64,000 nt of DNA, from positions 4,340,001 through 4,404,000 of the forward strand of contig JBANDB010000003.1 of assembly GCA_037576215.1 (NCBI GenBank). Direction: 5' to 3'. Position numbers and translations under genes: made by a program. Origin of the DNA: Armillaria gallica (Eukaryota > Basidiomycota > Agaricomycetes > Agaricales > Physalacriaceae). This document shows, piece after piece, positions 34,567 through 45,660 of this stretch. Under the pieces are notes generated by a model, which saw nothing but the letters and a program-made list of their open reading frames with translations, did no database searches and was not told where the DNA came from. Numbering within the stretch: position 1 is the stretch's first letter; each line of letters begins with the position of its first letter.

Positions 34567-35363
34567 GGTAGTAGGGAACAAAAAACCAAACTAGGAGAGA
34601 TTGCAGCCAGTGCAAGGACATCGTCCCGATATGGTGCCTGATGGTAGTTTTGGATGAGTAATTGGGAAGCAATCTGACAGTAAATGTGGCCAGGACTTGG
34701 TCCGAACGAGTTTGAGCTGATTCCGCGTTCAGTAAGGAAGAAAACTTAACAAATTTGTGTGAGAGTAGAGCTAATTTGCTTCCTATGCGAATTCTACGTA
34801 CAATCTCACGGCAAAGGTCATCTGATTAGATAATCAGATATACGTGTATCTAATCCGAATCATCTGACGCTTATCTGATAAGTGCAAAAAAGACAGGAAA
34901 ATAATATTATCCAGAATATACGGAGAACTAACGCAAAAGGAATGTACCTGAATCAAGGCCGCCTGGTTACGACCTACAACCAGAACAACGGATGCCCACA
35001 AAGACTTTAAAAAATTTCCAGATTCACGGGCACTTCCTAAATGTTAAGTTCCCATAGAAATGTCTGCTGGGCAAGGGGCCGTCGGAAGTCAGTCACGGAG
35101 CTTGCTGAGTGCTGCTGCTATCCAGCGGATCTGCGCTCAATGTTCCTGTATCGATAACATTATGCAGCAATTCCTGCCTAGTTGAACCGGCGGCGGTCAT
35201 TTGTTGGAATCAAACCACGTAAATCGCATTTATATCGCCGGCGGTGCGTGTCTCAGAGAGCCGCCGGAATGAGCCGAGATGTGCGGCAGTGTGACAGCGG
35301 CTGACAAGCGGCTACAACCGTTCTCTTCTTGACCTCCTTCTCTTCTAAACCTTCTTCACTTTC
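34567..35363. promoter_or_regulatory. Divergent regulatory region, MFS / Zn2Cys6 regulator
   Basis: 797 bases separate the two divergent starts (34566 minus, 35364 plus). No coding signal. It contains the GATA palindrome cluster listed separately and a GGCGGCGG-type patch near 35190. The length and motif content suggest a regulated, shared control region. Confidence 0.5.
34822..34882. promoter_or_regulatory. Cluster of palindromic GATA motifs
   Basis: Three inverted repeats lie in 61 bases: CTGATTAGATAATCAG (34822-34837, 7-base arms), GATATACGTGTATC (34837-34850, outer arms GATA/TATC) and CTTATCTGATAAG (34870-34882, perfect 6-base arms). Fungal GATA factors (nitrogen, iron and light regulators) bind HGATAR cores, and paired sites are common. 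Binding is inferred only. Confidence 0.5.
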
Positions 35364-37708
35364 ATGGACAAGCCAAAACGAAAGCGGCTTGCAAAGGTCA
35401 GTCGTCTGTATTTCTGCAGCACGACCGCGTATCGAATATGTCCCGACAGGCGTGCGACGGCTGCCATAAAAGCAAGAGGAGATGCGACGGAACAGGTAAA
35501 TTCTTCGGATATTACACTGGTGTCGACTGACTCGCCCAGATCCTTGCAGCAATTGGTGAGAAATACCCTCGATTGATCCGTATTTGTCTTACAAGTCGCC
35601 AGCTACTTTGCGAGCAAGCCATGTACATACACCGACTCCAGTGGTCGCCCTGTCCCGCCCCCCCGCCAACCGGACACGCAGCAAACGCAGCAATATCAGT
35701 TCCCGCAGCCCGCACAGTCGTATCCAAGTCCTTCAGGTCGCAAACGTTCTCATTCCGAGGCTGCTCCAGAGACCTTGGACCCCTTGATGACGAGGGAACT
35801 TACGAACCGTACGCCGTATACTCTCCAACCATGTTTCATTGCTCAGCTGACCTCGCAGTATTTTTCACTCACTGTCATCCTGCTATGACGATAATCCACA
35901 AGCCGACTTTCACTTCATCTCTATCCCACAACCAAATACCCCCATATCTCCTACACGCCGTATCTGCCGTTGCTGCTCCCCATTCCAAGCAGACCTCACT
36001 CAAAACGACACCGCAACGACACGCAGGAAGGCGGTTCGCTGATGCTGCTATTTCCCTTATGTTCGACTCTGGCGGCCGTCTTACCGCGTCTGCCACTGTT
36101 CAAACGGCTCAAGCTCTATGCCTGCTCTACTTTTACGAGGTGGTAGATCAAAAAGGCTACATGTCTGACACTACGCGCAAGGATAAAAGCCATTCTGGGT
36201 GGATCACAGGGGAACGATTTCGCACCCTGACATTGCAATTGATTCAAGCCCTCAATGTACACACCCCCGAACATCCCCTTCTCACGCCAACACCCAGCCA
36301 GTCCTATGTCTCAGAAAGTCTTGAGCGTGAATGCGTTCGTCGGATATTCTGGATAATTTATTTTGTTGATTGCATACGCGGTGTGTATTACGGATGGGAA
36401 GGGGGTGGCATGACACGATCGTTACCAAGTGGCAAGGGTCTCAGTATCGGAGGTGGTGTCATGGGCTTTAGCGAAGCCGAACTTCGACTTCGCCTACCTG
36501 CCGATGAGACTAGCTTCGAACTAGGCGTCGTCCATCAAAGTTTACCCGAATATTTATACTTGCCCGCCGTTCGCACACACTACGCCTCAGAGATGGGGCA
36601 TCTGACCCGGATTGCTACCCTCTACCAGAAAATAGAGGCCGCTATGGACACGCTGCAAGATCCCCAGACCAGAGACATACTTATGGAATGTCGGAAATTT
36701 TTGGACGTAAGCCTTTCGCCAAATAATATCTTACTCAACAGTGTTAACGTCAATCGTAGGAATGGGCGTCCGCTCTGCCCACTCATCTTCACTTTACGAA
36801 CCAATGTCTGACAGTTCAGAAGTCTATGTTTGAGACAAGCTCGAACTTCGGTGCTTGGTGCTATGCTTGCATTCATGTCCTCCATGCCAGCTGTGCACTA
36901 GCTTTACTAGTAGTAAGTTCCGGTTTGTCTCTGCGAGAGCCGTAGATTCAACTTGATATTCAATCAGGCAACGCAAAGGTTTGCTGAGCAAGATCATCAG
37001 CCATTTGAGGTCCCGGATTTTAGCTTCATTACAGATCGCATATACGCAGTCATGGAGATGCTCGGTTGTAGGGCCAAATATAGCCCCATTCGTGAGTTTC
37101 TGCCTACCATTCATAAGTCATGACGCTGATTCTTACGCAGAGGGTTCTGTCATATGGGTACATGCATTCCTTCCATGTTCATTGATATTGAGTTGACGGT
37201 CCCCTAGCCATTGATCAAATATTTGAACTTAACAGACGACCAACAAGTCCTCGATTGGCTCGATGCTTACGAAGAACTGACGGGCGTCCGTCTGGATAGG
37301 CTCATACGTGACAGATGGGGAACTCCAGATGTGTGTTCCACCTTGGGTCTCGTTCGGCGCCAAGGTCCCTCCGGTTCAACGACGTATTCAACACCAAAAC
37401 CTGATCGGCATACAAATCCCGATATTGACCCTACACTACTGCCCCTCACAGAGCGGAATAATTCCGCCGAGCTGCCAATTCCTATGTACGCGTCGTCATC
37501 ACACCCCGCCGCCCCTCAGTCACCCTCACATTCTCACTCTAATTACCTTCCATCCCTCAAGTCGAGCGGTTTACTGGAGTGGAGCAACACCCCCTCTACT
37601 AGTACCTCTCCATTGACAGCACCTCTGGAGCGGAGACCATTTTCCGGTGCTGATACAGCCAGGAGTATGCCAGTAGGCATGCCTTGGCTAGCCAATGAGT
37701 CGAGATGA
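35364..37708 (+). CDS. Zn2Cys6 transcription factor with fungal-specific regulatory domain
   Basis: Nine exons: 35364-35396, 35450-35495, 35540-35555, 35603-35808, 35859-36706, 36760-36912, 36968-37091, 37141-37157, 37208-37708; 647 residues. It should bind DNA and activate or repress nutrient genes. The binuclear zinc cluster is complete once spliced: ACDGCHKSKRRCDGTDPC then SNCYFASKPCTYTD (six Cys, C2-6-5-2-6 spacing), preceded by basic KPKRKRLAK. The regulatory domain begins NLFFTHCHPAMTIIHKPTF, with SLERECVRRIFWIIYFVD later. The C-terminal 110 residues are Ser/Pro-rich. The zinc cluster is split over three exons, one only 16 nt. The intron at 35809-35858 (branch CTGAC) is chosen over a 38-nt form because it gives NLFFTH. 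Its target is unknown; the adjacent MFS gene is a natural candidate. Confidence 0.9.
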
Positions 37709-38568
37709 TTTAATTGTATTGTTGCCTGGTCGTCACTCTTTTGTATTATATGTAATGTATACATGTTCTTTTACTTATTGTTCAATTTGTTACACTTAGT
37801 ATTATACACCCGCAATACAGACCTTCGGAATACGATCGAGTGGAATTTGCGCTTCCGGTAGACTCGGGAACACCGTTTTGGGGTCAAAGCGAAACGTGCG
37901 GTTACGCTTAATCGTATCAGGGTCCGGATTTCACGGTGCTGCGAAGTTACTCCGAGTTCAGGGAAAGGGAGCGTTTGAGCGACAGCATGGTCTTGGACTC
38001 CGGACTTATTCCAAAGGGGGCTACTTTTATTTTCGAAACATTCCGTTAAAGTCTGTTAAGGAGCTCTCTTGGCCCCTCGGCTAATAAAGCAAAGTCCTTC
38101 AGGGATGTCGCGATCGGATGAGTGCCTCGCGACGCCCATATCTCGGTATAGACCCTTACATATTGATCTCATTCTGAGGCCCTGAACTCTCCGGCAGCGA
38201 ACCCACTGCTAATGTTGGACCCTGCTTTTCTCGCAACCGCACCATTTGACACGAGGGAATAGACGGATTAGATCGAAGAAACGGAGATATACTGGGACTT
38301 TATCTTATGACTACGAGTGAACAGGGTAGTCATGTCGGCGAGAGATACAAACCCGATGCTCTCTAGATCTTTAAAGTGATCATTTTCGACCTCACAATTG
38401 TGTTGAAAATCGCGCTCTATACTGTATCACACGGAAAGCCATTATTGAAAATCAAATCTACCACGATGCGGCGGCGGCATGTCAGCTCCGGGTTCTGCGG
38501 GTTTTGCGGCGAGCACTTGCGACCGCGTGGTTTTACATTATCGTTAAAATACAAATAGAAGAAAGATT
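37709..38568. other. Convergent 3' region, Zn2Cys6 regulator / alkaline phosphatase
   Basis: 860 bases between two convergent stops, long for 3' regions in this window. Frames 37878-38084 and 38376-38558 (both plus) have no domain features. A CGGCGGCGG run sits near 38471. No RNA gene, repeat array or splice-linked frame was found. Confidence 0.45.
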
Positions 38569-41500
38569 TTAACAGTCTTCGCTGGTACGTCCAAGGGCAA
38601 GGGCATCTGCAATCTTGAAGAAGATATCAATGCTGTTGTCTGTTAGAAGCATAGCGACTCGATCAGAAACTTCGAGAATCAGATTATGTTTAGCACGTAC
38701 AAACGCCTCTGAATGCTTCTGATCCTGGGCCGTTGGCGAAGACGGAGACATCTAGACAAATATGAGTTGGGATGCGGTTCCGGGCTCGCTCGTGTCTAGT
38801 AAGCACTCACCGGTGAGAGAATGAACACCTTGTGCCTCATCAGTGGGCAGACTTCCATCTGTTCCAGACATTAAGCATCATAGAACTTACATTACCCGAC
38901 TTGTCGCTACTTACTAATGATGTAACCTGCGTTGTCGAGCGAATCAGACGGGTGAACACGAAGAACAATAAAAATGGTGTACCATGGGGCTGATCGTAGG
39001 GGTTAGCTTCGTAACTCCCATCGGCGTCCTCAGTAGCAGGTAGACGAGGGCCAGTCTGGTTGATGCCGTATGCCTCACGGCTGTAAAAACAATCAACACG
39101 GTGTGCAGGAACAGCATGGTACCACTCACTGATCAGGGAATGCAACCACGCCGGGCTACAAATTCGGAAGTTGAGAGCAAGATAAGAACTGACGATTGAA
39201 GGCACATACAACGTATGCGTAGCGAGGCGCCCAGTTGACGGGGAAATTAGGACCTTCGGCGCCGTAGACGACGGTCTCGTTGTTGGGGAGAGAATCTGCT
39301 TCAACCGTGTATCCACTCAGGCCAGAATTCTGGTAGACACCGACTGGAAAGAAAGGGTTTATATCAATGAGGGCCGAAAAGATATGATACTATCTTACTC
39401 GCGCTGCGCTTCTTGCGGTCGGAGGTTTGGGCGGCAAGATATTTGGTGTCGGCGGAACCGTACACATCCTGATGAATGAGGCGTACATTAGTAAGGATTC
39501 AACGATGAGGATGATGGCGCACAAAGCCATGACCGTGGTCGGCGGTAACGACGATGAGGGTGTTCTCGTATTCGCCAATGTCCTTGAGGTCTTAGAAAAC
39601 TGTCGATGGAAGCTCCTTATGAATTTCAACATCCGACTCACGCTGGATGGTTGCTTTAATCGTATCGTCAAGTTCCAAAAGCTCTCCGAGAGCGCGATCG
39701 TAGTCCAGAACGTGCATCATCTAATGACAGGATATCCCAGTGAGTTGCATGTGGGTTTTGCATTCAAAACCAACCTTGTCGATGCTTGCAGCCTCGGACC
39801 TGGGATAGAGATCAGGAGATGCACGGATAATATGAATGCGTCACTTTACATCATGAACCAACCACTATCATTAGCCTTAGAGCGCTCCTGAAGGATATCG
39901 ATGGCTTTGAGGGTCATTTGCTTGAGACCTGGTTGGTCGAGAGCATCAGTGCCGTCGCCAGTCGGAGAGTTCGCGAGTCCAACGAGGTTTTGAGGATAGA
40001 CCTGCACAGGAATCATTACACGCACGATGCCAGCGACGAACTTTGCTACTGACATTACGGTCAATCCATTTAGCCCTATGGAAAACTCATCAAATCAACA
40101 ATAGGGTAACGACGATGTTACGTACAAATTGCTAGCTTGGATGGGACATTAAGTACAGGAAGACATGAAAAAACACATTCCAAAAACGTACTGCAGAAGA
40201 TGCCAAGTGTTTTAGAATCGTTTCCGATAGCCTGAAGTTCGGTGTTGTTGTAGACAACCTGGTATCCTTCGGACGCGAAGGCCTTGTAGAAGTCTGTTCC
40301 ATTCGGGGAGCCGTCCCCAGGGATGAACTGTTCAGCACCGGCACTAATAAAGGTGTCAGAAGGCTGCGGATAGAGTCAACCCTATGCCTACTTACCCGAA
40401 AATGACATCGGGACCTTCGCAGCCAGTGGGCCAGTAGATGTCCGGCGTGTAGGCGGAAGGACCGTAAAGGTACTCGTACGCAACGGCGGCCAATTCGTCA
40501 CCTGCGATCAAAGCGTTGTCGAAATCTCAATGCAAGCAGTTAGAGTACATACGAGAACGGGTATGAGCGCATAGCGCCGCTGTTTAATGCTTTAGCGTCA
40601 AGTATGAAGAACCGATCTACACTAACCTGGCGTAGCATCTGTAATGAAAGCTGTAGACACTATCCCGATAGGGCCTCCAGTCCGTCGACGGAACAACTCT
40701 GCAATAGTTTCGAATTTGGGGTCGTCAAAGGGATCTTTGGACTAAACGCGATCACATGAGGGCAAGAATAGCTGGCGTGTGATCGATCCTTACACTGTCA
40801 GCATATACATTGAGCGCGTTCACAGTCGATTTTTTCCCGGTGTACAACGCGGTAGCAGAGTTGGCAGAATCGGTGATGAATGAGTCGATCGAATGGGTCA
40901 TTTGGCTGGGCAATTCCTGAGATGGGGGTCGTACGACGGGAGATGCAACTCACTGTCCTAATGCTTCCATCTGATCCATCTGCATGAGGGACTGATACAC
41001 TCCATTAATGGACTTGTGCCCAATCAGACGTGCGGCAGTAATCATTGATTGGGTCATGCCTATATGCTGTTTGACACGAGACGCGCTAGTAGTAAGAGAT
41101 TTGACGTACCATCGCCGATAAAGAGGATGACGTTCTTGGCGGCTTTCTCTGTAGCCGGTTCCCGAACGTACCAGTTGGCAACGGTTTGCCAGTCGTTGTA
41201 GTATTTTAGCTTTGCTTTGTATGATCCGGGGGTGTAAAGGGCAAGCTGGTGTTAAAAATGAGGTCGCAACAAAAGGCGAGTTGAAAGACGCGTACTCCAC
41301 GATACGTTTTTGCAGCAACATTCACCACCGACGGCGTGTCGTCGTCCAGCGCGAACAGATCCTCGTAGTACCTGAAAATATGGCTCGTTGGATGGTATAC
41401 CCAGCTGGCTGAAACTCACGTGAAGTTGTAGGTATCCACCTCAGTGTCGACAACGGAGAAGAACGTCGTCACGTCTTCGCAATCGCCATCGTCACCAGTT

Positions 41501-41736
41501 TGAATGCAAAAGGTGAAGTCCTGGTCTGGGATGCCGGCGTTGTATGCCTCTGTGCCGTTTACTGGGGCATGTACTTCGAGCCGAATGTCAAAGTACTGGC
41601 CAGCGAGAAAGCTAGCCTGGTCCGGGGGAAAGACACAGCCCAAAGATGGACAAGCGCCGAGACGGGTGAAGGTCTGGGCGGTGACATAGGTGAGGGCGCT
41701 GGCGCCAAGGAGGAGGGCGACTGCTTTTCCCTGCAT
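38569..41736 (-). CDS. Secreted alkaline phosphatase
   Basis: Twenty-three exons: 41736-41420, 41371-41296, 41245-41110, 41059-40954, 40905-40794, 40741-40627, 40579-40553, 40501-40396, 40343-40192, 40135-40126, 40075-40054, 40001-39850, 39799-39775, 39720-39642, 39590-39523, 39468-39399, 39343-39210, 39155-39130, 39080-38983, 38926-38915, 38858-38811, 38751-38701, 38639-38569; 670 residues. It should release phosphate from esters outside the cell. Signal peptide MQGKAVALLLGASALTYVTA is clear. Metal and catalytic motifs are NVILFIGDGMTQSMITAAR, SFITDSANSATALYTG (nucleophile Ser), SEAASIDK, VVTADHGHGFDVYG and EAQGVHSLTDVSVFANGPG (His). The first 130 residues are a family-specific N-terminal domain. 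Exons of 10 and 12 nt encode parts of TSNL and GYII. Confidence 0.93.
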
Positions 41737-41773
41737 GGTAGAGCAAAGTCCAAGCAGACGGGCCCTATGGTAC

Positions 41774-41784
41774 TATATATATAA
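41774..41784 (-). promoter_or_regulatory. TATA box of alkaline phosphatase gene
   Basis: On the minus strand the sequence reads TTATATATATA, 38 bases before the start codon at 41736. It is the clearest TATA element in the window and suits a strongly regulated secreted enzyme. Confidence 0.55.
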
Positions 41785-42013
41785 GGCCCCACGTTGTAAT
41801 GATGGCCGGCGTATTCTCCATCAACGCCAATGCACGTTTGTAGCATCACCTCGGCCCATCGGTACGACAATTCGGATAAAAATTATTAGGCTGCTGCCAA
41901 GCAAACGCGAACTTGGTTGGTCTCGCGTCCTTGTACCTGGGAAGGACGAACGTGTGTCGACTTCACGTGGTCGAACTGATGGCAATGCGTCATTATTATT
42001 GACTCGTACGTAC

Positions 42014-43054
42014 TTACATGTCGTCTACACTCCACTGGTAGCTCTCCTGCCCCTTCCGTTTCACCTCATTCTTGCCCTGGAACAGTTTCTTTTCGAACCC
42101 GTTACCACGATCTATTGCATGAATAAGTATCGAATACAGGTATTGAGAAAGAGTATGCGCACCGACACCGTCCCATCGGTACCCTGGCTTTATTCCAAAT
42201 CGATTTGGAGGCGGTGGAGGACCAGTATATTGTGGTTTCTGTGGCCCTTTTGAGCGTTTCTTCTGTGGTCGGATTCAGTATATTTTCATGGAATATAAAA
42301 AGTATCAGCGCACCGTTAAGAATGCAGCGGCAGGGTCGTTCCAGAGTTCCTTGGCCTTTTGCTCTTCGTTCAAGTCTTCGTCGTCTGCATGTCGGGCAAA
42401 ATTCTTCGTTTTGAGCCTCTCCAGCTCCTGCTTTCGCTTCTCTGCCTCGTCTCTCTGCACGAGCCCTTTACCCCATTCCATCTTCTGTGCCTCCCTTTCC
42501 TCTTTCTCCCGCTTCTTCCTTGCTGCTTCAGCCCTCGCCGCCTTGGTGTCTATCTTTCGCCCAGTAGCATCACGATACACCGTTTCCTGCGCCTTTGCAA
42601 TTTCCTCAGCAGTGAGCGACTCCTCTGCCTGCGTAGCCGAATTGACTTGCGGCAGAACCTTCTTCAGCTGTCGAGCAGTAACCAGGCCACCCACAAAAGG
42701 AGTGTCCGTTTCTACGACCAAGGGCTTCTCATCTTCAGGTGGTGGTGGTGTCGGTTCTCTTGTCATGCCCGGATTTAGTGTCGTCCAACCTGAATCCTCT
42801 GCTCCCGCCTTCTTCCGCTTCTTGAATCCTCTGTCCTTCTCAATAACAGCTTCCGACAAATCTTCCACTTCCTCTTTTGCCTCGTCGCCCCAGCCCCCGT
42901 CGTTGTCGACAACCAGATAACCGCTTGCCTGCGTATTCGATATTTCGTTTGCTTTCCGTTTCTTCTTTTTTTGAGGGCCAAGACGTGACAGAATCGCGTC
43001 CGCTTTCGGTCCAGACATGTACTTTTCGGCCAAGTAGGCCTTCATATCTGACAT
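42014..43054 (-). CDS. cwc26: Pre-mRNA-splicing factor CWC26 (BUD13 homologue)
   Basis: Exons 43054-42314, 42262-42163 and 42111-42014 give 312 residues. Bud13/Cwc26 is part of the RES complex that joins the spliceosome before activation and helps splicing and retention of pre-mRNA. The protein starts [20 protein letters not shown], has KKKKRKANE and [10 protein letters not shown] basic runs, [27 protein letters not shown] and then the conserved C-terminal BUD13 block: [40 protein letters not shown] and YQWSVDDM. Both introns are confirmed by this block. A splicing factor is fitting but not unusual in such an intron-dense genome. Confidence 0.95.
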
Positions 43055-43179
43055 GATGGTAGAGTAGAGAGCGAGTCAATTCAAACTCCGTCACGGTCAT
43101 GATCAGGTTACATCACCGATCTCAGTGCAGACTACCGTTACGAACAAAATTCTAATTACGATTCATTCAACATGAGCAA

Positions 43180-44676
43180 CTACTTCAACACAACCTGATA
43201 CTGCGAAAGACTCAATACATCAGCCAAGTTCGTCGTGACTGGCGCATCATTCAAGAAATCCACATCCCCTCCCTCCAGATCCAGTTCATGAGAAAAGACA
43301 TCGTGTACAAAAGAACCATTAGCATAAGCTCGTGAATCATCAGGAGCTGCAGAGTTGAAAGCCAGACGTTGTTGAGTCAGAGCTGCTGTACGAGGGCGAG
43401 GGCGAGGACGAGTGCCTTGCGCGGAAGTACTAGGTCTCGACAGATCTTGAGATTCTTGCATTTGTGTAGCAGTGCGCACAGTCTCCAGGAAGCTCTCGAG
43501 GAAAGAAGCCAAAGGTCGCATCGTCTGTGCATTATTGTCAGTTGTGATTGGGGGAGCAGACGATATGTTAGAAGTAGAAGCATCATCGGACGTAAGAGGC
43601 TGAGAGGATATACTGGAAGAAGAGCAAGGGTTTTGAATGTCGGCTTGAAGGTTGTGAAAGAACGAAATCTTGGGCAAGGGAGTCTCTGGATTGATTTGCT
43701 GGGGTTCGTCGAGAATACACATGTCACTGGCTGGCTGCACTGGAAGGTGTTTCGGAGGTAGCGGTTCTTCTACAAATGTCAAGGATTCACAGCCAACTTC
43801 TGGAAGTAACTTCGTGGGTCTATGCTCGCATTAGCTGATAACCACGAGCACTACGAGCAATAATCTGACCTTGACTTTAATTGGTCTTTGTTGCGAGAGT
43901 ACGATTCCTCCGCGGCTTGGAGAGGAATAAAGGATAGAGGAGGGCATTGTAAGAGTTTGACGCGGGATTTACTACGTGCCAGAGGTTCTTTGGTTGGCGA
44001 GCGGTGATTGACAGTATGCCATTGTGTTAATGGCTGTCGTAGCTTGACCCTAACGGGACCATCCGCATCGGACCGTTTCGTTTTCGGAGCAAAAGACGTG
44101 CCTCGAGGAAAAGGCGTGGTTTTCTTGGGATCAACGAGACTCCACTGACGACGGTTGCTGCTCTTTCCATCATCAGTGACAACTTGAAATTGGAGCGGTC
44201 GACGGCTAGCAGATACGTCCACTATGTCTTGCATGAAGCTATCAGAGGGCTCTACGCCAGTTGCGACGGCTGCTTGGAGCAATCTCTGTCCAACACTTTT
44301 CTTCGAACCTCTGCGCTGGGGTGAAGGCGCATATTCCGTATCTCGAGCCCGACGCTTCGACCTATATCGCCTGGCCCATGTTTTCGCAGCTGTGGTTGTT
44401 AGAAAATCGTGAACGGAGACTTGCTGTTCCGTGGTTGGTGATGCAATAGGCGACGGTATGCGTTCTTCAACCTTAGGACAAAGAGCAGGAGAGGTAGGCA
44501 GGGCGTTCGAAACGGGTTCCGTCTTAACTGGCGGCTCTGGAGTTGCGTAGAAGCCAAGACAAGGATCCACAGCGTATCGCTTGCGTTTTCGTCGAATCTG
44601 AGCGACACAGGTCAAAGGTGCAAAAAGAATAGAGAAGAATATTGTTTACCACGAAATCACGGCCTTCATTCTCCAT
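43180..44676 (-). CDS. Hypothetical basic, probably nuclear protein
   Basis: Exons 44676-44650, 44597-43870 and 43819-43180 give 464 residues. I do not recognise a domain. The N-terminus is MENEGRDFVIRRKRKRYAVD followed by PCLGFYATPEP. A basic block (ARRYRSKRRARD), SKKSVGQRLLQAAVATG and QPLTQWHTVNHRSPTKEPLA lie in the middle. The second half is Ser/Thr-rich and ends LADVLSLSQYQVVLK. Basic clusters suggest a nuclear place. The first exon is inferred: the long frame opens without ATG, and a 52-nt intron links it to an ATG only 88 bases from the divergent phosphoesterase start. Confidence 0.6.
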
Positions 44677-44764
44677 TGGACGCCAACAAGTGACGGAGGT
44701 GCTGGTATTTGGTCAAGATACAAAGCCGCCTTTTCTCGATCTGCCTTTAACCACCACCACCACC
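44677..44764. promoter_or_regulatory. Very short bidirectional promoter (88 bases)
   Basis: Only 88 bases separate the two divergent start codons. A CACCACCACCACCATGG run precedes the phosphoesterase ATG. The promoters probably overlap 5' transcribed sequence. Confidence 0.45.
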
Positions 44765-45544
44765 ATGGATCAATTTCGCCTTCAGATCCTCAGTGATCTT
44801 CATCTCGAGGTCGAGCGCCCAGACGAGCCCCTGTATGCCTACGACTTCCCCGCCAGCGCGCCCAACCTTGCTCTGCTAGGAGACATTGGCTGGACAAGAG
44901 ACGACCGACTCTTTGATTGGCTGCGAGCCCAATTGGCGCGCTTCGAGACGGTATTCTTCGTGTGCGGGAACCACGAGCCATACGGCGTCGACGCTACCGT
45001 GAAGGACAGCATGGACCGACTGCAAAGCTTCCAGCAGTCGTCGTCAGGCAAACTCATCGTCCTCGACCGCACCCGTTTCGACGTGTCCCCGACACTCACC
45101 ATCCTCGGTTGCACCCTCTGGTCGGCTCTCGATCCAGACTGCCTCGATATCCTTTCCTGGAGCCTCACCGACTTCAAGCGCATTCATGGCTTTGACGCAG
45201 CTTCCTACAATACACTCCACCAGACCGACTTGGCCTGGTTATGCGAGTCTGTCGAGGCCATTCGTCGCGACGAGCCTCACCGTCGCGTTGTCGTACTCAC
45301 TCACCACGCCCCCACTATCGAGGGAACTGGTGACCCAAAGTATATTGGCGGACCAACGAGCTCTGCATTTGCCACTGAGCTAACCGAGCTCCCTTGTTGG
45401 GGTTCACCCGTTCACATCTGGGCCTTTGGACATACCCATTGGTGCTGCGACTTTGAGCGGAATGGTGTTAGAGTATATGCCAACCAACGTGGCTATGGCA
45501 CTGGTGCTATAGATTTTGATCCTAGCAAAGCGGTTCTACTGTAA
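44765..45544 (+). CDS. Calcineurin-like metallophosphoesterase
   Basis: A single uninterrupted frame of 259 residues. All metal-site blocks of the family are present in order: LQILSDLHLEVE (DxH), LALLGDIGW (GD), FFVCGNHEPYG (GNHE), VVVLTHHAPTIEG (H) and IWAFGHTHWCCDF (GHxH). The C-terminus VYANQRGYGTGAIDFDPS is typical of a cytosolic fungal subgroup. It should hydrolyse phosphoesters with two metal ions; the substrate is unknown. It is the only complete gene here without introns and is rather GC-rich inside, in contrast to neighbours with 50-nt introns every few hundred bases. Recent retroposition or transfer is possible, but intronless members are not rare in fungi. Confidence 0.88.
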   Translation: MDQFRLQILSDLHLEVERPDEPLYAYDFPASAPNLALLGDIGWTRDDRLFDWLRAQLARFETVFFVCGNHEPYGVDATVKDSMDRLQSFQQSSSGKLIVLDRTRFDVSPTLTILGCTLWSALDPDCLDILSWSLTDFKRIHGFDAASYNTLHQTDLAWLCESVEAIRRDEPHRRVVVLTHHAPTIEGTGDPKYIGGPTSSAFATELTELPCWGSPVHIWAFGHTHWCCDFERNGVRVYANQRGYGTGAIDFDPSKAVLL

Positions 45545-45660
45545 AGGAGCCAGATGTCTGATATTCCGAAGTTTTATGCGTAAATGCTCAGGGAGTAACA
45601 CAGCAAAAGATGAAGGCCCCAACATTCGACAAGTAATAAATAAATGACCATAATCATGAC

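Noticed and set aside
35809..35846. 38-nt intron in the Zn2Cys6 regulator
   Set aside because: A 50-nt intron ending at 35858 has a proper CTGAC branch site and restores NLFFTHCHP, typical of the domain.
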